Shown here in pieces: positions 22,742-33,800 of a DNA stretch of 64,000 nucleotides. Below the pieces are notes generated by a model. The model did not search any database, was not told the origin of the DNA, and saw only the letters and a program-made list of their open reading frames with translations. The position numbers were made by a program, and so were the translations under genes. Source of the DNA: Trichostrongylus colubriformis (lineage: Eukaryota > Nematoda > Chromadorea > Rhabditida > Trichostrongylidae); the NCBI GenBank assembly GCA_963978905.1, contig OZ022257.1, positions 44,774,203-44,838,202 on the forward strand, given 5' to 3'. The number at the start of each line of letters is the position of its first letter. The stretch's first letter is position 1.

Positions 22742-24497
22742 TAAATGCTTATCTCGCTCCTCGACCGAACCACGGCGGGAGGGGGAGGAGGGGGGGCAAA
22801 AAGTCACTTTTTCATATGCAGCTCTAAATTAGTCAAACTATGGCGAATTCTGACAGGTATTTTCTCACTCAACTCTTAACAACTCTTCCCCCCCCCCCCA
22901 ACAGGATCGGGCTTTTGCCAAGTCAACATTATGCGTTGCCTCTAGTGGATTTCAGCACACTCGTTCGCAACTTTGTTAAGGTATGTGCGCAAAAGGTAGT
23001 TGAGGGGGTTCACATTGAGCTGCCAGATATGAGGCTTTTTTCAAGTTCCCAACGCCCTCAGAGTAGCTGAACGTGTCGTTATTAAATTCTCTCGGGAGAC
23101 CATTACAGAATTGTTCAAGTAGCAAGACATCAGTAGCTTCCAGAAACCGAGGCCAAAAACCTAATGAAGCTTCCAGCGGAGTATAATATTGCTTGCCCTA
23201 TATCCACCCTTCCCCTTCCCTCCCTAGTAATGTTGCTTGCCCCATCACTTTTATGTACATCACCACTTTCAGCTTATGTATACTTGGTGGATCGAGTTAT
23301 GTGCAGCTATTTCCTGCATCCCCTCGAACTCGGGAGGTGAAGTCATAAAGGTATCTTTCTAACTGTCGAGTACAACAATCCTAATAATCCACAACACCTT
23401 TTGGAACTCTGAAAAATAGCACAATCTGGAAAGGGCCACATTTATCTAGCTGAATTATAACATAGAAGTTGACCCAGACGGCGCGCCTTGAAATTTTGAT
23501 TTCACTTGTGAACCTTAAAAACCTGCCGGAACATTCTTGCAACCCAGTAGGATTCCTAACGTTTTTTTTATCTTACCGCAATCGGAATTGCGTCCCTTGT
23601 CAAACGACAGCTACAGAATGTTGGGCGCATTGTGGGTACAAAGTGCATGAATGATGTTTTTCACCTTGCTTCTCGCCCTAGGTAAGAAACAGTATGCCAT
23701 ATAAGAGAACTGAAGGGTGAAGATACGACCCACGCTTGCGCCTCAATCATGTGTCCCATAAACAAGCTGGAAGCGCAGAATAATTGCTTCAAGCAGTGGT
23801 GATCAAAGACGAAAACACTTGGAGATACCGGGAGGGAGGCAATTTTAGCCTACTGTGCGATAACGGTGGCTTGCGACGTCGAAAGTGAATTCATCAGGTT
23901 TTAATTGTAATCACAGTTTTTTCTAACGCTTTCCCTTACTCTTTGTTTTACTTATTTGTTGCTGTGTGTTGTTTCAATTATTTCACATCATCACAAATTA
24001 ATTAAATACACTCCACGAGACAACAAATGACACCTCTACAGCGGACAACTCGGAAAGTCAATGTGTGCAGTTTGAAGTGATGCGAATGTGATGCGAATAC
24101 ACATCACGCGCCGCGCTTTTTAATCTGGGTTTTTTCACCGATTATGGCTTCTAACCGTGAACGTTCGTAACAAAATGGTCATTTCTTTGCATCTTCTTCT
24201 TTCTTCGGACCCTTAGCGGTTCTTCTGAAGTGGCGTGTACTCCCACTCACACGGTGAGGCGATCCATTACCTTATCACCACCTGCCCAGGACAGCCACCA
24301 AAAGCTTCCGTCCCTTCAGGCCAAGTGAATTGTCACCGGACTTGTAGAGGACCAAAGCATTGACTCGCATATCGACTGTACCCCACAAGTTACTGTATGA
24401 GCCAAGCTGCACATCTACCGCCAGTGTTCTGGTATCCACCACAACCAAGCGCTTATCGTTGCATCTTCCGTTTCTTACCTTCCCTCTAGCACTTTAT
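22742..24497. other. No gene recognised
   Basis: Mostly featureless. It has a 12-base C tract at 22888-22899. A short hydrophobic reading frame with a good splice donor (about 23651-23681, MMFFTLLLAL then GTAAGA) could be a lone signal-peptide exon, but no partner exon was found. Confidence 0.4.
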
Positions 24498-25880
24498 GAG
24501 CAGGTTACCTGCACTGGGTGAGGGTCTTTAGTTCCAATAGTGCACTGTAGGTGTACGGTAGTATGATAACAGGATTACTCAGGTCACTTCGCACCTCACC
24601 TCGCACCTCCTGGCCTTGCCTATGGGATGGCCCCACTTGATTGCTCGCAACGAGTAAAAGTACCACAGTAAAAGCACCTTTGAGTAAAAAGTAATGCACA
24701 TGTAAAAGGGAAAGGAGAAAGTGAATAAATAAAAAAAGCATTCGTAGTTCGCAGTAAAACTTCATTGATATAAACCAGACTCTTAAGTTTGTTATCAATA
24801 ACCATAATCGTGCCATGCATCTTTGCCTTCATTAGTAGTATTAGTAAGGTTTGTTGATAAAAATCTAGGCTAGTAAGTAAAGGAAAGCAGTGATGTAATC
24901 TCTGATATAAAGATAGGTAGGTTAAGGCATTTTTTGGCGTAATCAGTCCCTTCTGGGGGGTGCGCCGCGCATCCCAGTTCCATTAAGAATCGTGGTAGCA
25001 AGTCAATGCGATTTGGTTATACAAAGACTTGCGAGGGCCAGCCGATATACAACTCAGCGCTTTCATTCTCGCAGACGAGTCTGATACCAACTTAACTACG
25101 CCGGGGGATGGAAGTTTAGTAGGCCTGAACAGCCGCTAATGGGGGATTTGATACCGTGCCGTGAGAGTGGGGTGCGCAGCGCTTGTCACTACACCACCTC
25201 CGCCCTGATATAATGATGAATCAGGAAATCTTTTACACGTGAAGTCTTTGCACTGTCACCCCTTTTATGGTGAAGAAAATAGAGACTGGCTCGTTTGCGG
25301 CAGTTATTTAAAATTAAATACGATTGATTATGACTGTGATTGTGCGATTTAGCTTCCAGCTCTGGTATGCCTTTCTTTGCACCAGAGTTTTGAAAAAGGA
25401 ATCCAGTAATTTGACAATAACTCGCTCATAACAATATTGGAATGTTTAGCTTCATTCACTTCGAAAAAGAAATAGGCGAGCTTCCTTTTGACTGAGCTTT
25501 GCATTTATAAGAACAGAACAAAATCATTGGGATTAATAGTATTACATGATGTTGTTAATTCTGTTTTCTTCGTTTTTCTGTTTGTTTATCGTAGTAAATT
25601 AGTGTAATAAAAGCGCTGTAAAAAACATAACTATAACTGCAACAACACATGACAATTTCCAGTGGATCCGTCACATATCGTTGAATCAGTCTGTGAAACA
25701 GTCAGTGGGGAAGAACATGTCAACGGTCACTGCAAACAGTGGGAAAGGTCACCTCACAGGCAAGGCTAGGAGGTGCGAAGGTAGGTGCGAAGTGACCTAA
25801 GTAATCTTGTAATTATACTACCGTACACCTACAGTACACTATTGGAACTGAAGGTGCACACCCCCTGCACTTGTTACCTG
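24498..25880. repeat. Element of about 1.4 kb with about 140-bp inverted termini
   Basis: The arms 24498-24640 and 25745-25880 are imperfect reverse complements; shared stretches include ttccaatagtgcactgtagg and ggtcacttcgcacct with their complements. The 1.1-kb interior has no recognised coding sequence. It carries a GC-rich block at about 24955-25205 (ending acaccacctccgccctgata) that may be a nested repeat. Confidence 0.65.
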
Positions 25881-26625
25881 AATGTACACCTAGGGTGCAT
25901 CCTCGTCTGATACTGAGAGGCACACCCGAGTAAGCACATTCTTCCACAATGCACTGCCCAAGTGCACCCGCCAATAACCTATACAGCATTTTACCACGAC
26001 ACAGCTACTGTATTACTAATTACTTCTCAATAAACCTCCGACAATCAAGCTGCTACACAGCCAGATTCCTCATGGCATTAGAATGTGCGGCGCACATCAG
26101 AAACCGATTGTATAACCTCGAAAACTACACCCTTTTGGCCTTCATGGTATATTGCATGAGGGTGCAAAAGGTGAAAAAAACCCTTGCCTCTTCAGAACCC
26201 GTATGATGTTCGGGCAAAAATTCTGAATGGCGCTACGGCTTTGCAGTTGACCTCAGTGAAAAATATCAGCCTGTTCGAAATAACGCAAATGAAAAACTCG
26301 TTCTGGTATTACAGAGTGCCACTTCAGGCTTACATTTATACAACATTTTCTAAAAGAGAATCCTCCATTCACATTGAATGGTGATAATTCGAAATTTTTC
26401 ACATGTTATATTTCCCATAAGCGACGTACGCTCCAGCGAACGGCAAGACTGCTCAAGAGTCCACGTAGAAGCGGTCCAAACCTGTAAGGATGGACCGCCT
26501 TTACGACCTGTAAGAACGAAATTATAGCTCTCAAAATCGTATGAGTCGTCTCACTTGAGGGTGCTATTTTTTCCCCGCCAATCAGACGAGTGATTAGACC
26601 GCTTTCGCTTTTCGCGGTGCCAACG

Positions 26626-26644
26626 CCCCCCCCCCCCCCCCCCC
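26626..26644 (+). repeat. 19-base poly-C tract
   Basis: An uninterrupted run of 19 C, the longest of six G or C runs of at least 12 bases in this window (others at about 3904, 21762, 22888, 37857 and 47469). Confidence 0.9.
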
Positions 26645-26649
26645 TCGAC

Positions 26650-26920
26650 GCTGGAATTACTTTTATATTACACGCCGGACATACTACAAAATGGCGATCC
26701 TACAGGATCTTGAAACAGGTTGAGACCATGCCAAGAATCTTGCCAAAGTTCGAATATCGCCACAGTTCGCGCGGGTTCTTGCCGCGATCATCATACTGTA
26801 ATGTGCCTCAGTCGAGCGTCATAAAGAGGGAACGTCGCAATAGCGCCGGTTGCAATACACTCAATTGGTGCCGTCAACGCTGGTGCTCAGCGTTGACTTT
26901 CGCGGTTGGCCGATGCCGTA
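26650..26920. repeat. Diverged relative of the fold-back repeat
   Basis: Contains cgcgatcatcatactgtaat, gtcgagcgtcataaagaggg and gccgtcaacgctggtgc, weakly matching the arms of the fold-back at 27087. Boundaries uncertain. Confidence 0.35.
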
Positions 26921-27441
26921 AAATAAAAAAGCTACCCAAGAGATTGTGAGTAAAGGAAAATAGTACGCTCAATAGGTCAATTAGCCACGGGGATGCTTGG
27001 AAGACGCGACATGCCGGCAGCATCGATCTTGCCATTGGGGCGTGTCCTCTGGTTGTCTGGGGCTCCCCCAAATTTGCCAAGAGTTGTGAGGCCGCGTTTA
27101 TACTTTGCACACCACGCCGGCACCAGAGGCGACGGCGGCAATTTGACGCCGGCACCGGCAGAGATGGCGTTAAAATCAGGTGCCCGCAGCCGACCACGGC
27201 GGGACTCTGGTGACGCGCTCTGTTTGTGAAACCCTCGACCCAACCACACTACAATATAATGATCATGGCGAGAGCAACGAATTCGAATTCGAATTTTGGC
27301 GTGGTGCCAACTATGCCCATTTGAACTTTAGTTCGCCACGATCACCATACTGCAGTGTGATTGGTTCAAGCTTTTCACAAAGGGAGTGCTTCACCAGAGT
27401 GCCCCCGTGGCCGACGGCCGGCGCTTGATTTTGACGCCGTC

Positions 27442-27700
27442 TGTCCCGCTTTGTGGGGATCTAATAGTGTTCCCAGAGTGTTTGCCTCTGTAGAAACAAT
27501 ACCGTGGTGGTTGGAATATTTATTTAGTGAATCGCCGGCTGTAGTAGCTGGCTGGGCAGAACAAGAACCTCGTATCAGCGGGCCGTCTTCTTTTATACGG
27601 ACCCTTACTGATACGGGGGAACAATTATGGCATATGATAAAAAGGGTCAAAGGGTTAGGCATACATTACAAGGGGTCGAAGGGTCACGCGGAGCGAGACA
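27442..27700 (-). repeat. 3' LTR of the BEL/Pao element
   Basis: 259 bp, TG...CA ends, identical by eye to the other LTR at 36043-36301. Preceded on its outer side by the target duplicate CCGTC. Confidence 0.95.
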
Positions 27701-27715
27701 CTCCGCGCCTCCCTC
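27701..27715 (-). promoter_or_regulatory. Probable polypurine tract
   Basis: On the minus strand the bases abutting the 3' LTR read GAGGGAGGCGCGGAG, purine-rich and in the right place to prime plus-strand DNA synthesis. Two C residues interrupt it. Confidence 0.55.
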
Positions 27716-27897
27716 ACGATGGCTAAATTAACGTGAACAAAGTGGCGAAATAAATACATTGAAATTGACAACAATTGGTTAACATTTGAATTAAATACAC
27801 GTTATCTTATAACCTTGGCGTGATGTTCGTTGTAGCTTTTCGTTGCGTCGATTGGCATAGGGATCACCGGAAAATTTGTCTCTCGAGTCGGCCTTGA

Positions 27898-30800
27898 CTA
27901 CTTGAGTGTATTTTGTAGGCAGATTCTAGTTCTTATGGCAACATCTTTTGCCACTTTGACTACGATTTGGATCATTGAACCAATTATTCGTAGAATTATA
28001 ATAATGGCAACTGGCCCAAACATATAGGTGATTCCTAATGCCGTTGCCGTGACACCTAGTGCCAGCAGTGTTACTTTCCACTTATTTTTTAGGACATTTA
28101 CCACTGGCTCCAGGTCTGGAAAGTGAAAGTCCTTGAAGGACGGCCATGTTGTGGCGTAATCGTTATTGTCGTCAAACACGGGTTGAGGGAAATACCTGAC
28201 ATGGTAATGTAACTGTCCTTTCAATTCCAACAATACTTCCGTTTTGTCGCATATGACAAAACATTTTTGAGTGATTAGAGATTTGCTGAATTGAAGTGCG
28301 ACCTTTGTGGTTCTGTTAGATGGATCGCAATCTATGGTAAAGGCTGTATTCTCACATTGAACTGTCACTACAGATTCTAGTGCTGTGGTGCAGAATGCTG
28401 TGACTTCTGCTCCTTCCTGACATTTGTAGCACCCCGTCACGGGACTCAGTTCTATGAAACATTTTTGTTCTACTACGAATTCTGCACTATTGATCAATAT
28501 GCTCGATTTAATCGCGAGTGTGACTTCACTCTTCGTTGAGTGGGCGTATATCTGCCAATTTTTTGAACTGATTTCTACGACTGGAGTATATATTGGCAGC
28601 CGGTTTTCTACTTCTGCGCGCACATCATATATTGAGTGTTGCGGGCAGTGGCAAGTTTTTGGTGTCTTATAACTTTTGCAATTACAGACCATTTGATTGC
28701 TGCAATTGACAAAGTGGTTTGCTGCCATGTCGGCCGTAGTGCAACGCACCGGTAGTTCAAAGTTATTAGGGATAATTAGAGCGTCTTTTTCGGAGACTGC
28801 GTATCGTTGGTCGAAAAGAGGCGTGTCTGGTTTCTGTATTGATATCACCGTGAGTGAAATTTCCTCAAACGATTGCGTAATGTAGGGCATCAGAGTGACT
28901 TGTCTATTTCTTTCCAATTTGTGAACTCTGAACTCTACTTCGAATTCAATCAATGGGATCCATTCTTCGCAATTTAGTACTTCGTATATTGATTTTGAAG
29001 TAGGTATGTGTGCCACTTTTATAAAAGAGCATGCCGATACCGGGAGAAGACACCCACTTAGGAGTCCACCGTATGTATTTTCGCACGCAGAATATCCCGG
29101 ATATTTGCTGACTCTTTTCAATTCCTCTATGTTTTCATGAGGTTTTAAGGTGTTGCACCGATTCTGAGTGCATGACCCAGCTTCTGCACATCTTGTTATG
29201 TGAAAGATTTGGTGTCTGGTTTCTCGTGTGAAAAACTGTGACACTTTAGAACAGGTTAATTGCAACGGTTTTTGCCGGATCTTGATCACTCCAATTGTCT
29301 TGTTTTCATACCTCGCATTGATGCAGAGTTCGGAATGAATGTGATTGAATAGAACTTCTTGATTATATTCGTATGAGCAATTTCCTTTATTGTTGCACAC
29401 CATTTCAACTGTGTGCCTCATGTACCCGTGTTGACAGGCCTCCGAAATGCTCAACATAGCTAGTATTGCTACCGTTGTTGTTACCCTTGTATAGACGCTC
29501 AAAGGTCTAGGGTTGAAAGAGTTCATGATAACTACTTCTTGAGCAGTTTGAGTGTTAGTGCTTCGTTTGTTTACGAGCTGGTGTATGAATCTCACGCATA
29601 ACAGAATGATAGCTCCCAAGATGTAAGCTGTTATAGCAATTGTAGCAATTGCTCCAATAGGCCAACAGTGTGGGTTACCTATCAACGAAGTTGTCATAAG
29701 TTGGCTCGCATGTTCACAAAATGCTGTAGGCGGACATTCTACTGTTTCGGTAGAATTGCTCTTCAGAATTCGAGTTGATACGATAGCCAACTTGTGCAGA
29801 GGAGAAGCTGGTATTTTTAAAACCAGCTTTCTTGCTGCATTTGTGAATATTCTACATTCTCGGTTGAAACATAGCTCAAAACTTGCGTTCTGGATATTGA
29901 CGACCGCTGATCCGTCAGCGCAAATGAGGCTATTATCCGCCGATACTGCGCTTATCACACATAGAAGGATTGTGAGCATAGTCCACTTTGAGAAATAGGT
30001 GGATGCTTGGCTGGATGGGCTATCGAGATTTCTTTCGTAATTTTGTATTACGTCGTACGCTCGAGTTTTGGAAGCTCTTTCTGGATTTCTCCGAGATGGT
30101 CCCAGTGGAGTTGTGAGCTCTGCTGTATTGGACTCGCCGTTATTGTCTTCTTCTCGTGAGCGAGATTGAGTAACTGTCTGATCTGCATCGAGGCCTTCCT
30201 CAACTGCTTCACCACAGGAGCGAATTTCAAGAGGATATATTTTGTTAAGAGGCCTGTGCAGTACAGTGTGGTTTGGCATTTTGACTTTAGCCGATCTAAT
30301 CATGCCGTCAGCGCTTTTGATGAGTTCTACGATTTTTCCATAGAACCAGTTCCCTCTCGGTAGATAATCTTGTTCAATGATTACTATCTCTCCCAGTTGT
30401 GGGTATTTTGTGACGTGTCTCGGTTGATCGAGATTCTTTGTGTGGCTGTCACGCATAGCTGTGAGGTATTCCATATTCCATCTTTCCCAGAATTTGGCAG
30501 CTATCGTTTCAGATGATATGATCGCTTCTTTCGCTTGTGATATCGATTGAATCAGCTCTGGGTCGAAATCGCGATCTGACCAATCAATTAGTTGGGTCGC
30601 ACTTGGTAGTGCAAACTTTATGTTTCCCTGTAAGAAATCTATCGGTCTTAGAGGTATTTCGTCTAGATCTGTTAGACTGACCTTTGTTAGTGGTCTGGTG
30701 TTTATGATGGCTTCAATCCGCGTTATTGCGGTGGCCATTTCAGTAAATGTAAGCTTTTTACGCCCAATGGCTTTGGAAAAGCATCTTTTCACTGAGCCCA

Positions 30801-33800
30801 CCAATCGCTCCCATACGCCGCCCATCCATGGAGCGCTCGGAGGATTGAACACCCATTTGATGCCTTCGGAAGCACTGTATGACATTACAGAGTGATCGTT
30901 TGTGTCATTGTTTTGAAACAGATTCTCAATGACTGCTTGACCGAGTTTAAAATTGGTTCCGCAATCTGTGCGTATCAACTTTGGAACACCTCTTCTTGAG
31001 ATGAAGCGGGTAAAACTGTTTAGGAAAGCGGTCGCCGTCATATTTTCGACCACTTCCAAATGAACAGCTCTTGTTGTTAGACAAGTGTAAAGGCACACAT
31101 ACATTTTTGTCATTTCTTTCGAGTCGTATGGTCCCAGAAAGTCACAGCCGACGTTTTGAAACGGCTTTGCTATAACAACTCTATCTTTGGGTAGGGGAGG
31201 CATATCTGGGGCTCCGAAAGGAAGTCCGTGACATCGCTTGCAGGTGACGCAATTTTTCAAGAGCTTCTTTGCAACTCTTGATGGCTGTGGTATCCAAAAC
31301 CTTTGTCGTATCAAGGCAAGCACATGGTCTCTGCCACAGTGAGCATTTGTACGATGAGTGTGCTCTACTAATAAGCGAGCTAGATCCGAATTGTTCGGTA
31401 TGTAGATAGGCCATTTTGTGTCGTGCGGTAAGATTGCATTAGGTATTCTGGATTCATATCGAATCACTTCATTTTGATCGCGTACTATGCTCATGTGAGG
31501 AAAGCGCCTTCGCAATTCTTCTAGATTTATATTGCGGTGTTCTGATACTAACAACAGTTTTTCTGCATTCGCTATATCCTCTGAGCAGATTTGTTGCGCC
31601 TGAGTAAAGACGCTCAGATTTTTTACAATGATGTTTGTCGACCTATTAAGGTTACATTGATGTACCCATTTTGACAGAGTCTTTCCCACCATTACTAGTA
31701 CGCGTAGCACTCGCGTATACCTCGAAAATCGTGTGGTGTCGATTAACAGTTGGTTGGGGGTCGTCAACATGGGATATGAAATGATCATGTTAGGCGGTAT
31801 TGCTTCGTCAGTGTTAATGACGTCCCCGGTTTCTTTAAAATTTGCGATGCTTCTCAATGGGGAGCATTTTGGACCTTTTTCGAGCCATCGAGGACCTCTC
31901 ACCCAGTCGTGATTTGCGATGGTGCACGCCGTCAGCCCTCTCGTCCCTGCATCTGCTGGGTTGTAATGGGTGGGAACGTGATAGAAGTGAACTGATGTTT
32001 TCCCAGTTTCCTCTATTAATTGTTTCAATTGGGCTATGCGCTCCTTTTGGTTGGTTACGAATGGAGGTAATTTCCGAGTCGATTTTAACCATGCCAAAGC
32101 TATTTCGCTGTCAGAAGCAATGCACAAAGTAGAATTGTTTGTTCCCAACTTGTTCAACAATGTTTTGGCTAATCTCATACCAATGAGAATAGCAAGCATT
32201 TCTAATCTTGGTATCGTTTGAACCCTCTTTTTTGGAGTCAGGCGTGTTTTTCCACTTATTAATTGGGAGACGACGTTAGTAGCGCTGTCCTGTAGATAAG
32301 CGCATGCCGCTATAGCTATTTTGCTAGCGTCACAAAATATCCACAAGGTATAATCTTTGCCGACGTCGTCAAGATTGGTTATAGCCCTTGGTATTCTGAT
32401 CGATACGTTATTGACCTCTTGACAGGCGTTGTTCCACCTACGGCGTAGCTCGGATGATACGGGATCATTCCATTCTATAGCTGTGTCGTATATCTCTCTC
32501 ATTAATGACTTCATTTTTATGAGCAATGGTCCCATCATTCCGATGGGATCGTATGTTGAGTTCAACTGACTAACGATGTCCCGTTTAGTCAGGCGATCCT
32601 TCTGCGTTATTTGGATATTACCTTGAAACTCGTCTGTTTCTATATTGTATTCTACTCCTAAGAGCTTGATTACTGTCCCTTTCAAACGATCATTTTCTGG
32701 GATACCGGCATTTACTTCGCTTGAATTTGATATGTATTCACGCAGGTTCATGCCTATCTCGGCAAAGATCGCTTTGGAATCTTTGTATTTTTGAAGGGCT
32801 TCTTCTACCGTATTCGCACGAAGTAGGATATTATCCACATATAAGTGGTCCATGATTTCTTTGGCTATTTCCGTGTTTTTATGGTTCAAATAGGCCAAAA
32901 TAACCATATTGAGGATGCTAGGAGATGCTGTCAAACCGAAAGGTAGTCGGGTGAAGCGATACTCCTGTATATTGTCACGAGTCGGTGACTTATTAGCATC
33001 TTTGAACCATAAAAATCTGCAAAGATCCTTATGTTCTTCTTGCAGCCTTATTTGGGTGAAAGCTGCTTGGATATCGCATAGCAGTATTATCTTTCCCGTG
33101 CGACTTGCAATTAAAATATCGTGGATTTTGTTCACGAACGATTCACCAGTGTAGATAGTGTCATTCAATGAAAGTTGACCGCATCTCTTTGATGATGCAT
33201 CGAATACTATTCGAAGAGGCTTAGCCTTGGCCGGCCGCCATACCCCAGAGTGTGGCATATAGTAACAGCCAACGCTGTCAGGAGTATTTTCATCTGCACA
33301 CTCTACCACTTTGGTTGATATGTAATCTTGGAAGGTTTGCGTATAACATTTCTGTTGTTCCTTGTTCGCTTGTAGATGTTTCCGCAGTGAAATCAATCTA
33401 CGATAGGCAATTGCGTAGTTGTCAGTGAGATCGACAACGTTGTCTTTCAGTGGTAATGGAGCAGTTACAATCCCATTATTGAACTGTATTCTCTTTGAAT
33501 ACATTTGGTAGTATGAGAATGTGTTTTCTTCTCTTATCAGTTCGTTGGGTGAGATTCCCAGACCTTGTAACTCGAACAATTTGTTGAGCAATTCGGCCTC
33601 CGTAGGCTCGTTGATAACAGTTAGTTGTTGCAGCACTGCATCGTTCTCGAGGTCATTAGATACGAGACCTCGTCCGTCGCTTTGCGCCGTATTTGCCAAC
33701 TGTTTTGTGGATAAGATACCACGGCCATGTATGCTGGGACCAAAAATTGTTTTTGCAATGTGCAGGCCAGATGGCATTTGCAAAGAGATACTGTTCGGAG

